This document shows positions 1 to 5,344 of a stretch of 7,660 nt of DNA, in pieces. This stretch comes from Synechococcales cyanobacterium 340R_concoct_173_sub. GTDB lineage: Bacteria; Cyanobacteriota; Cyanobacteriia; Leptolyngbyales; Leptolyngbyaceae. The position numbers and the translations under genes were made by a program. The DNA lies in NCBI GenBank assembly GCA_025354065.1, contig JANXNM010000213.1, positions 1 through 7,660 on the forward strand, read 5' to 3'. Within the stretch, counting starts at the first letter, position 1. Each line of letters begins with the position of its first letter. A model generated the notes under the pieces. That model had not been told where the DNA came from. It saw only the letters and a program-made list of their open reading frames with translations, and ran no database searches.

Positions 1-1538
1 TCATCGGGACGACCACCGCCAGATTGTGCCATAGCATTGGCTTGGGCCAGCAACGACTCATCTTGTGAAAGAGGTGAATCGGGGGAGGTCGATCGCGGAT
101 TGGTTGGGGAAACAGGATAATTGTCTTGAGATTTAAGCCCCGCAGACCAGCTTTTGATTTGGGCTTGGGCTTGGTTATGAAGCGGACGACCGGATTGAAT
201 TTGTCGGGCCAGATCGATCGCATTTTGAATACTGGTTTGATCGCCCGCCGCCGCGATCGCATTCGCTTGATCTAATATGTTTTGGTCTTGGTCGGTTTGT
301 AATTGAGTATTATTTTTATCGATGAACGCACGGGCTTCTTTGTACTTAGGATTAGAAAATTCAATCATTCCCGCTTCTGCGATCGCTGCCTGCAATGCAC
401 CAGGACTCCCGGATCTCGCTAAATCACGGGCACGATCGAGCTGGGCAATGTCTCGGGCTTCTGCTTTCCATCGGGCTGCTAGCCTTTGGGCACGATCGTA
501 TAATGGTCGCCCACCCGGAATTCGTTCTGCTTGAGAAATCGCATCTTCAATTTCAATCAATTGACCTTTACTTGCTTTTGATTGAGCATTTACTAATGCA
601 ATGAAATCATCCACATCTTGTTTGACCTTAATGCCATCTGGAATCCTATTGGCAATACTCGATGCTTCCTCAAAGGCTCCCCGATCGGCTGCATTTTCGG
701 CTAAGGTCATCAGCCGTTGGCCAATGCGAGGCTTCATGTCTTGGGCATCTTTATAGATAGCACTTTTTTCGGGAATGCTCTCCAGACCTTTGAATGCTTT
801 GACTAATTCATCAGCATTGCCATTCTCAATGGCACGATCGGCTGAGGCTAATTTAGTAATTTCATCTTTAGCCGTCGTAATTTGTTCACCAATTTCGGTA
901 TAGCGCTGAGTTTGCCAATAGGAATTGTCAATAGCCAGCAATTTGGTCGCTTCATTAAATGCATCTTTCCAATTGCGCTTTGATAAAAACTTATCAACCT
1001 TCGCAACAATATCCTCGGCTTCCTTCCAAACTCTTTTCCAAGTCGCAATGCGTTCTTCAACTTGCTTTGCGGCGGCAGCATGGGACGGAATTTTCTTTGC
1101 GGCGGCGATCGCTTCGTCTAGTTTTCCAGTATTAAATTTGTCCTGTGCTAAATCTAATAAATCATTCGACCAGTCTTCAATCCAACGGCTTGCTTCTTGA
1201 TATAGTGGATGATCCTTTGGCAATCCATTCACCAATTCAATCGCCTCAATCAAATCTGGCACTGTACGTTTGCCCGCCGCAATTTGGGCACAATGCAGAC
1301 GGATTGAAGCCGTGGCTAAGGGCCAAAAAATGGATGGACAATTTGGGATGGCGGGGAGCTTAAGAATAAATGCGATCGAGACCGTCGTGATGCTGGTGGT
1401 GAGGATTAAGCCTGCAATGGTGACAAATCGCCAGTCTAGAACAACTTGTTTTAAACGAGATAATCGGGATAAGCTCGTAGATTTTGGCTGCGTAGGTTTG
1501 GGAGATTTAGAATTTGTGATGTCGCGTTTGACAACCAT
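1..1538 (-). CDS. Membrane-anchored TPR-like repeat protein, cyanobacterial, C-terminus beyond window
   Basis: The frame is open from ATG at 1538 to the window edge: 512 codons, no stop. Residues 1-35 are basic and Ser/Pro/Lys-rich; residues 37-59 (WRFVTIAGLI onward) form one hydrophobic helix, suggesting a short cytoplasmic N-terminus and a large domain on the other side of the membrane, though orientation is inferred. After the helix come degenerate helical repeats with recurring wording such as AIELVNGLPKDHPLYQEA, AISQAERIPGGRPLYDRA and AIDLARQIQSGRPLHNQA, and a second pattern LDRARDLARSG, LDQANAIAAAG, LAQANAMAQSG near residues 365, 422 and 495. A Pro/Ser-rich stretch lies around residues 468-490. 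Similar cyanobacterial proteins are, from memory, often labelled 'chromosome segregation ATPase', but no Walker motif is visible here, so that label is unsupported. Function is unknown; a scaffold or protein-interaction role is inference. No clear Shine-Dalgarno precedes the ATG and no in-frame ATG lies just upstream. Confidence 0.85.
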   Translation of the reverse strand, partial: MVVKRDITNSKSPKPTQPKSTSLSRLSRLKQVVLDWRFVTIAGLILTTSITTVSIAFILKLPAIPNCPSIFWPLATASIRLHCAQIAAGKRTVPDLIEAIELVNGLPKDHPLYQEASRWIEDWSNDLLDLAQDKFNTGKLDEAIAAAKKIPSHAAAAKQVEERIATWKRVWKEAEDIVAKVDKFLSKRNWKDAFNEATKLLAIDNSYWQTQRYTEIGEQITTAKDEITKLASADRAIENGNADELVKAFKGLESIPEKSAIYKDAQDMKPRIGQRLMTLAENAADRGAFEEASSIANRIPDGIKVKQDVDDFIALVNAQSKASKGQLIEIEDAISQAERIPGGRPLYDRAQRLAARWKAEARDIAQLDRARDLARSGSPGALQAAIAEAGMIEFSNPKYKEARAFIDKNNTQLQTDQDQNILDQANAIAAAGDQTSIQNAIDLARQIQSGRPLHNQAQAQIKSWSAGLKSQDNYPVSPTNPRSTSPDSPLSQDESLLAQANAMAQSGGGRPD

Positions 1539-1582
1539 AGCGCTGGGGTATGACGGAGTGAAGATGCCGAATTGAATGTGAA

Positions 1583-1602
1583 TAGACTATCGGTCTAGAC
1601 TA
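1583..1602. repeat. Direct repeat TAGACTA x2 in leader of the membrane protein gene
   Basis: TAGACTA occurs at 1583-1589 and again at 1596-1602, a 13-bp period. The second copy overlaps a perfect 8-bp palindrome, GTCTAGAC, at 1593-1600. The pair lies between the putative promoter and the start codon of the 1-1538 gene, where a protein-binding site would be plausible, but there is no further support. Confidence 0.3.
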
Positions 1603-1628
1603 GTTAGGATTGACTGTAAGCTTACTCT

Positions 1629-1658
1629 TCAATCTGAAAAACGCCAAATTTTTGTCAA
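1629..1658 (-). promoter_or_regulatory. Possible promoter for the membrane repeat protein
   Basis: On the minus strand a perfect TTGACA lies at 1658-1653. The best -10 matches at 16-18 bp spacing (CAGATT, AGATTG or GATTGA) are poor, so only the -35 half is convincing. It would leave a leader of about 90 nt before the ATG at 1538. Confidence 0.25.
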
Positions 1659-1748
1659 GAATTAATAGCTTAGCCTAACCTCAGATTCGATCGTAAATCA
1701 ACAACCCACTAACCTATCTAATTCTCTTCCAATACTATCTGATTGAGA

Positions 1749-1792
1749 TCTCGCCGAAAAATGTCACTGTAGCGTGTGAGTTTTCGGCGAGA
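1749..1792 (-). terminator. Perfect 12-bp stem-loop, likely 3' end of the ribbon-helix-helix gene
   Basis: TCTCGCCGAAAA at 1749-1760 is exactly complementary to TTTTCGGCGAGA at 1781-1792, around a 20-nt loop. Inside the loop TCAC (1764-1767) can pair with GTGA (1776-1779), extending the hairpin. It begins 38 nt after the stop codon of the minus-strand gene at 1831-2163 and precedes the next minus-strand gene, so a transcript-ending or 3'-stabilising role fits. No U-tract follows on either strand, so it is not a textbook intrinsic terminator; a dispersed palindromic element or protein-binding site is the alternative. Confidence 0.5.
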
Positions 1793-1830
1793 ATTAAGGC
1801 CAAACGCTTGAAATACTTAGGAAATAAAGC

Positions 1831-2163
1831 TCAAGCCAAACTGTCGGGATGGATGGGCACGAGATTGCCTTCATTCGTCAACCCTAGAAAGATTTCTTGG
1901 CCGATTTGGATGGTTTTGCCGGATAACGAACAATGTTCCGATCGTTCAGCTTTAGCGTTGATGGTGGCGCGGATATCGGTGGAGGTGAGGCTCGGAAGGA
2001 AGTCTTGCGATCGTTGTTGGACAAAATTCCAAAGGACATCTCTGATAAGTGCCTGATAGCCTTGACTGCCTGAAAGTCCCTTTAGTCGTTCTTTTAGCTC
2101 CCGTTCTAGGCGAATGCTGGTGACTTCCATGTCAGTGGTGGAAATTCGGGTGAGGGCATGCAT
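1831..2163 (-). CDS. Small ribbon-helix-helix (CopG/Arc-like) protein with extra C-terminal segment
   Basis: This encodes 110 residues. Residues 13-52 fit a ribbon-helix-helix DNA-binding fold: a beta strand EVTSIRLE (13-20), helix ELKERLKGL (22-30), a Gly-containing turn (GSQGYQ) and a second helix ALIRDVLWNFVQQ (38-50). In this fold a dimer places the paired strands in the DNA major groove. Residues about 65-110 form a second part with CSLSGKTIQIGQEIFLGL and a final LVPIHPDSL, which I recognise as conserved-looking but cannot assign. The start at 2163 is supported by GGAG nine bases upstream; Met12 is an alternative start and would keep the whole DNA-binding part. The gene stands alone, with its own promoter and a repeat that may be its operator, so autoregulation is likely but inferred. 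No toxin partner lies next to it. A transcription regulator is the best guess. Confidence 0.8.
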   Translation of the reverse strand: MHALTRISTTDMEVTSIRLERELKERLKGLSGSQGYQALIRDVLWNFVQQRSQDFLPSLTSTDIRATINAKAERSEHCSLSGKTIQIGQEIFLGLTNEGNLVPIHPDSLA

Positions 2164-2182
2164 GGTGGAGTGCTCCGGTGGT

Positions 2183-2206
2183 TTACGATTGTGTATTACG
2201 AGTGTA
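2183..2206 (-). promoter_or_regulatory. Candidate operator: two abutting direct repeats over the -10 box
   Basis: On the minus strand TACACTCGTAA (2206-2196) is followed at once by TACACAATCGTAA (2195-2183). The two share TACAC and TCGTAA and differ by a 2-base insertion. They cover the predicted -10 box and transcription start of the ribbon-helix-helix gene. Proteins of that fold commonly bind tandem direct repeats at their own promoters, so this is a natural autoregulation site; binding is inference. Confidence 0.35.
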
Positions 2207-2229
2207 GTGTTTTATTTGTAATCTGTCGA
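2201..2229 (-). promoter_or_regulatory. Sigma-70-type promoter of the ribbon-helix-helix gene
   Basis: On the minus strand TCGACA (2229-2224, 5 of 6 to the -35 consensus) and TACACT (2206-2201, 4 of 6 to the -10 consensus) are separated by exactly 17 bp. The predicted transcription start near 2194 leaves a leader of about 30 nt containing the GGAG ribosome-binding site at 2176-2173. It lies between the end of the menC-menE gene and this gene, indicating that the small gene is transcribed separately. Confidence 0.45.
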
Positions 2230-2238
2230 AGTTTTGTA

Positions 2239-4344
2239 CTACATTTCTAGGTTTTTAATCATTTGCAGGAGTTGGGTCCGATCGATTTTGCCTTGAGCAT
2301 TGCGGGGAAGTTGGGGAAGTTGAATCCATTGTTTTGGGTATTGGTGAAGGGATCCCGCCCAAATCCCCTTGGTAAGGAAGGAGCATGAGGGTGTCAAAAG
2401 GTCTTTACCGACCCACACGGCTACAACTCGCTGGCCCCAGATTTCATCGTGCAGCCCAATGACACACACATCCTGGACTAATCCTGTAGCACGGATCAGA
2501 GCTTCAACTGCACTGGGATAGACATTTTCTCCGCCTGTGATGATTTTGTCAGTGCTGCGTCCGATGATATGAAGGTGGCCGTCTGGATCGAGATAGCCGA
2601 GGTCGTCGGGGCAAATATTTAGAACACCGACCATTTGAGACTTGGATTGGATTTGAATTTGGCCAATTTGATTGGAGGGACAAATCTCGTTTCGATCGTT
2701 GAGGATTTGGATTTTTACGTGGGGGAGCGGTTTTCCGACGTTAGTTTGACCTGCGAGAAATTCGCTTGGCAGTAATGTTGTGACTTGGGAAGCGGTTTCG
2801 GTCATACCATAGGTGAGGGCGATCGGTAAACCTTTTTGTCGGGCGATCGTTAGCAAACTTTCCCAAGTCGGTGCGCCGCCTAGAAGAATGGTTTTGAATT
2901 GCTTGAGTTTTTGTTGATTGATCAGGCGTTGTAATTGGGTGGGAACCAGAGAAATAAAGAATGATTCCAATTCAATGTCGGGAAAGTTCCCCTGTTCAAG
3001 TTGTTTCCAATCCCAACTGATGAATTGACCATTTGTTAGGTACGATCGTAAATATTGCATTAATCCACTCACATGATGCAATGGCAAGGTACAGAATGAG
3101 TTAATTTGATTGACATTAAAATGTTTTTGCATTCCGTATACAGATGCACTGAGGGTTTCCCATGTATGAGTTGCAAATTTCAGTTTTCCTGATGTCCCAC
3201 CTGTTGGAATATGAATATACGACTTAGTAGCTGTATTTGCTTGAATATTTACTTGAATGCTAATTTCAAACTGTTCTAACTCCGATCGTCCCCATAGTGG
3301 ATTCCCAAAAAAAATTGATCGATTTTCTACGATCGCTTTCCAAAATTTCACTAAAAATGTGCCCGCATCAGATTCTAAAATCCCAACGGGTTCGACCATT
3401 GTTTGATCAAATGTTTGGTCAAAGAAACGATCGGTGCCATATCCCAAGGCTCGTCCTGTTCCAAATTCTTGGGCTAACTCTTGAGCTAATTGCAACCCGG
3501 CCATACGTCCGATCGCAGTTTCAAACACTGACGAAAATACTAAATCTAATTTATGAGTTTTACAAAATTCTCGTAATTGGGAGGGTGCGCCTGCGATCGC
3601 GGGTTTCACAACAAAAATTCCGCGCCAACCCCGATTGTAACAATCTTCGAGTTGAGTATAAGTAGCAATAGATTCATCCAACGCGATCGGGGTTTTGTAA
3701 TGCTGATTGAGTTGCACCATTGAATCAAGTTCATGAATGCCTAAAGGTTGTTCTAGATATTCAATTTTTGAAGTAATGCGATCGCATTGTTCAAGCCATT
3801 GTTTTGCTTGTGTTAAATTCAGTCCCGCATTAGCATCCAGTCGCAAAGTTGCATCATCAGGAAGAACTTCGCAAAGTTGTTTAAAAATCTCAAGTTCTAA
3901 TGTAATATCTGCGACTCCAATTTTCCATTTAAACGATCGGGTTCCCTGTAAATATAATAGGTTCCATTCGTCTAAAGCTTTGGCTCCGGCGGGTAATAAG
4001 CCAGCGATCGATCTCCCTAAATCTCCCTTAGTAAGGGGGACTATGAGAGGAGTAAGGGAGGCTAAGAGGGATCCTGCCATCTCAAAGGCAAACTGACAAC
4101 AGGTATAGTTTTCTGGAATCTGTAACGTATCAAACTCATCTCCTAACGATCGGCAAAATGCGATCGCTTCAGCTAATGTTTCTGTCCCAAATTCGGGCAA
4201 TGGGGCAATTTCTCCCAATCGCACCATGCCATTATCATTTGTTATTGCGATCAAAATCCCCGATCGGATCGACCATTCCCCGTGGGCCGTCACAAAGGGT
4301 TTTACAAATTTTCTTGCATAGGTCTGAAATGCAAACTTAACCAT
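2239..4344 (-). CDS. menC/menE: Fused o-succinylbenzoate synthase (MenC) and o-succinylbenzoate-CoA ligase (MenE)
   Basis: One 701-residue frame carries two consecutive enzymes of phylloquinone (vitamin K1) synthesis, acting in the cytoplasm to supply the quinone of photosystem I. Residues 1 to about 322 are MenC, an enolase-superfamily enzyme that dehydrates SHCHC to o-succinylbenzoate: the Lys-x-Lys pair K139/K141, metal ligands D170 (RLDAN), E198 (EYLEQP) and D223 (ALDES), and catalytic K247 (VVKPAI) are all present. Residues about 330-701 are MenE, an AMP-forming CoA ligase: phosphate loop PTGGTSGKLKF (380-390), YGMTETASQ (512-520), GYLDPDG and GRSTDKIITGGENVYP (583-610), and catalytic K686 in PRNAQGKIDR. 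Only about 55 residues separate MenC from the phosphate loop, so the usual MenE N-terminus is shortened. Residues 91-113 and 649-665 are encoded by two copies of one DNA repeat. The start at 4344 gives a normal MenC N-terminus; its ribosome-binding site is weak. The gene begins 15 bp after the creatininase-family gene, probably as one operon. Met316 could permit separate MenE translation. Confidence 0.93.
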   Translation of the reverse strand: MVKFAFQTYARKFVKPFVTAHGEWSIRSGILIAITNDNGMVRLGEIAPLPEFGTETLAEAIAFCRSLGDEFDTLQIPENYTCCQFAFEMAGSLLASLTPLIVPLTKGDLGRSIAGLLPAGAKALDEWNLLYLQGTRSFKWKIGVADITLELEIFKQLCEVLPDDATLRLDANAGLNLTQAKQWLEQCDRITSKIEYLEQPLGIHELDSMVQLNQHYKTPIALDESIATYTQLEDCYNRGWRGIFVVKPAIAGAPSQLREFCKTHKLDLVFSSVFETAIGRMAGLQLAQELAQEFGTGRALGYGTDRFFDQTFDQTMVEPVGILESDAGTFLVKFWKAIVENRSIFFGNPLWGRSELEQFEISIQVNIQANTATKSYIHIPTGGTSGKLKFATHTWETLSASVYGMQKHFNVNQINSFCTLPLHHVSGLMQYLRSYLTNGQFISWDWKQLEQGNFPDIELESFFISLVPTQLQRLINQQKLKQFKTILLGGAPTWESLLTIARQKGLPIALTYGMTETASQVTTLLPSEFLAGQTNVGKPLPHVKIQILNDRNEICPSNQIGQIQIQSKSQMVGVLNICPDDLGYLDPDGHLHIIGRSTDKIITGGENVYPSAVEALIRATGLVQDVCVIGLHDEIWGQRVVAVWVGKDLLTPSCSFLTKGIWAGSLHQYPKQWIQLPQLPRNAQGKIDRTQLLQMIKNLEM
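2351..2400. repeat. Diverged palindromic repeat, copy B, inside the MenE coding half
   Basis: The plus strand reads GATCCCGCCC, then AAATCCCCTTGGTAAGGAAGG, then GAGCATGAGGGTG. It resembles copy A at 4010-4073 (GATC, AAATC, CCCTT, TAAGG and ATGAG blocks in the same order) and is read in the same frame as residues 649-665, giving LTPSCSFLTKG against LTPLIVPLTKG in copy A. It sits in the C-terminal MenE subdomain between the strand VVAVWV and YPKQW, where MenE normally has a variable helix region. The palindromic core has decayed to about 4 bp. Confidence 0.55.
4010..4073. repeat. Cyanobacterial-type palindromic repeat, copy A, inside the MenC coding half
   Basis: The element runs between two GATC sites (4010-4013 and 4070-4073). 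Its core CCCTTAGTAAGGG is a palindrome with 6-bp arms, followed by GGACTATGAGAGG. The ends are roughly inverted: GATCTCCCT on the left against GATCCCTCT read from the right. Sequences of the form AAATCCCCCTTA-TAAGGGGGA are common dispersed repeats in cyanobacterial genomes. Here the repeat is translated as MenC residues 91-113, just before the conserved GLLPAG, in a region that varies between MenC proteins, so it need not disrupt the enzyme. Confidence 0.65.
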
Positions 4345-4359
4345 TTAAAACTTAACCAC

Positions 4360-5175
4360 TTAGTTCTCTTTCCAAAGTTGCGGTTGAACAAATTTATGTA
4401 CATCCACAATCACATCAGCCCATCCCTGTGATAACGAGTCTAAAATCCGATCGCCCTTCTCCTTTGTCGCCACTGTTGCATCCCCAATCACACCGCTTTT
4501 ACTAATATCGCGGGTCGTCCAAGGAATTGATAAGTTACGTTCTAATGTCAACAAACTATCTTCCGGTAAACCGTGAGGATATTCACACACCAACCGATCG
4601 GTCCTTACCTGTTCCGGCAAAATCGCCATCATCAAACTTGTTTCGGCATCTCCCGCGTGAATTCCTAATAGCGCTTCTTTTTCAGTCATCAATTGCTTAG
4701 TAATATGGGGAACTCGCCAAGTAAAAAAGGGAAATACTTCAAAATCTTCAAATTTCACATGCAAATCCCGCGCCACAATATCGATAATCTGCGGCTGTCC
4801 ACCATGGGAATTCATCAACACCCATTTACGAAACCCTGCACGGTACAAGCTTTCCCCCGTTTCCATTAATACCCGAATCATCGTTTCTGCTGAAATGCTA
4901 ATGGTTCCAGGAAAATGCCAATGTTCATTAGATTTGCCATAGTAAATCGACGGCATCACAAAGGCTGGAATACTCGCATCTAATCGTTCTAAGGCTTTAC
5001 CGATAACAGCCAACCCGATCGCACTATCCACCGCCAAGGGCAAATGAGGACCATGCTGTTCTATTGCACCGACAGGTTGAATGATCACAACTTTTGACTT
5101 ATCCGGCATATCGCGAATATCAGTCCAAGTCAGGTATGGGAAAAAACGATCGGGTGGAATGAAATTATGCATCAT
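4360..5175 (-). CDS. Creatininase-family metal-dependent amidohydrolase
   Basis: This encodes 271 residues, a normal length for the family, whose members hydrolyse cyclic or linear amides with a two-metal centre (creatinine amidohydrolase, FAPy-type deformylases, and MftE of mycofactocin maturation). The metal-ligand motifs are intact: E39 and H41 in VGAIEQHGPHLPL, D50 in LAVDSA, H124 in NSHGGQ, and E178 in IHAGDAETS. YGKSNEHWHFPGTIS (79-93) is also typical of the family. There is no signal peptide, so it is cytoplasmic. Substrate cannot be deduced; creatinine itself is unlikely to be confirmed from sequence. The start at 5175 has an immediately following second ATG at 5172, and GGAA lies about 11 bases upstream, so either Met may be used. 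It ends 15 bp before the menC-menE fusion on the same strand, suggesting co-transcription. No neighbouring gene points to creatine or mycofactocin metabolism. Confidence 0.9.
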   Translation of the reverse strand: MMHNFIPPDRFFPYLTWTDIRDMPDKSKVVIIQPVGAIEQHGPHLPLAVDSAIGLAVIGKALERLDASIPAFVMPSIYYGKSNEHWHFPGTISISAETMIRVLMETGESLYRAGFRKWVLMNSHGGQPQIIDIVARDLHVKFEDFEVFPFFTWRVPHITKQLMTEKEALLGIHAGDAETSLMMAILPEQVRTDRLVCEYPHGLPEDSLLTLERNLSIPWTTRDISKSGVIGDATVATKEKGDRILDSLSQGWADVIVDVHKFVQPQLWKEN

Positions 5176-5242
5176 AGTCTTGTGGATTCCAGCTTGGACT
5201 GTCGATGGAGTAATGTCATCATATCTTGTAATTTGGAAAATT

Positions 5243-5270
5243 TTGACGAATCAATTTCCTTAATTATAGT
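5243..5270 (+). promoter_or_regulatory. Sigma-70-type promoter of the GH13 gene
   Basis: TTGACG at 5243-5248 (5 of 6) and TATAGT at 5265-5270 (5 of 6) are 16 bp apart. Transcription would start near 5277, giving a leader of about 68 nt before the ATG at 5345. This is the best-matching promoter in the window. Confidence 0.5.
5263..5268 (-). promoter_or_regulatory. Possible -10 box for the creatininase/menC-menE operon
   Basis: The minus strand has a perfect TATAAT at 5268-5263, but no recognisable -35 at 16-18 bp. It overlaps the -10 box of the divergent promoter on the plus strand, so the two directions would compete for polymerase. The leader to the ATG at 5175 would be about 80 nt. Confidence 0.25.
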
Positions 5271-5289
5271 AATATTGTTGTGAATTACT
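5268..5289. promoter_or_regulatory. Inverted repeat overlapping the GH13 promoter start region
   Basis: AGTAAT at 5268-5273 and ATTACT at 5284-5289 are exact inverted copies 10 bp apart. They cover the end of the plus-strand -10 box and the predicted start site, a position suited to a dimeric repressor. The spacing does not fit the NtcA site (GTA-N8-TAC). Confidence 0.3.
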
Positions 5290-5344
5290 TAACCCTTTCA
5301 ACTGAAGTACCCAAGTCACAGATCAAATTACAACTCAAAATCCT

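Noticed and set aside
322..1575. Several 69-101 codon frames on the plus strand (322-534, 395-604, 925-1200, 1145-1363, 1270-1575) and one minus-strand frame at 848-1081
   Set aside because: All lie inside the 512-codon minus-strand gene in other frames, have low-complexity or unnatural composition, and lack ribosome-binding sites.
1808..2056. 82-codon plus-strand frame
   Set aside because: It is antisense to most of the ribbon-helix-helix gene, which has a recognisable fold and a ribosome-binding site.
253..4167. Repeated GCGATCGC octamers (253, 379, 1105, 3593, 3778, 4160) as a special array
   Set aside because: This is the HIP1 octamer scattered through many cyanobacterial genomes; useful for taxonomy but not a local system.
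3297..4340. Plus-strand frames of 60-122 codons at 3297-3665, 3737-4096 and 4158-4340
   Set aside because: They are antisense to the menC-menE fusion, whose frame carries intact catalytic motifs.
5269..5288. Possible NtcA-binding site (GTA...TAC) upstream of the GH13 gene
   Set aside because: The spacing is 14 bases, not the required 8.
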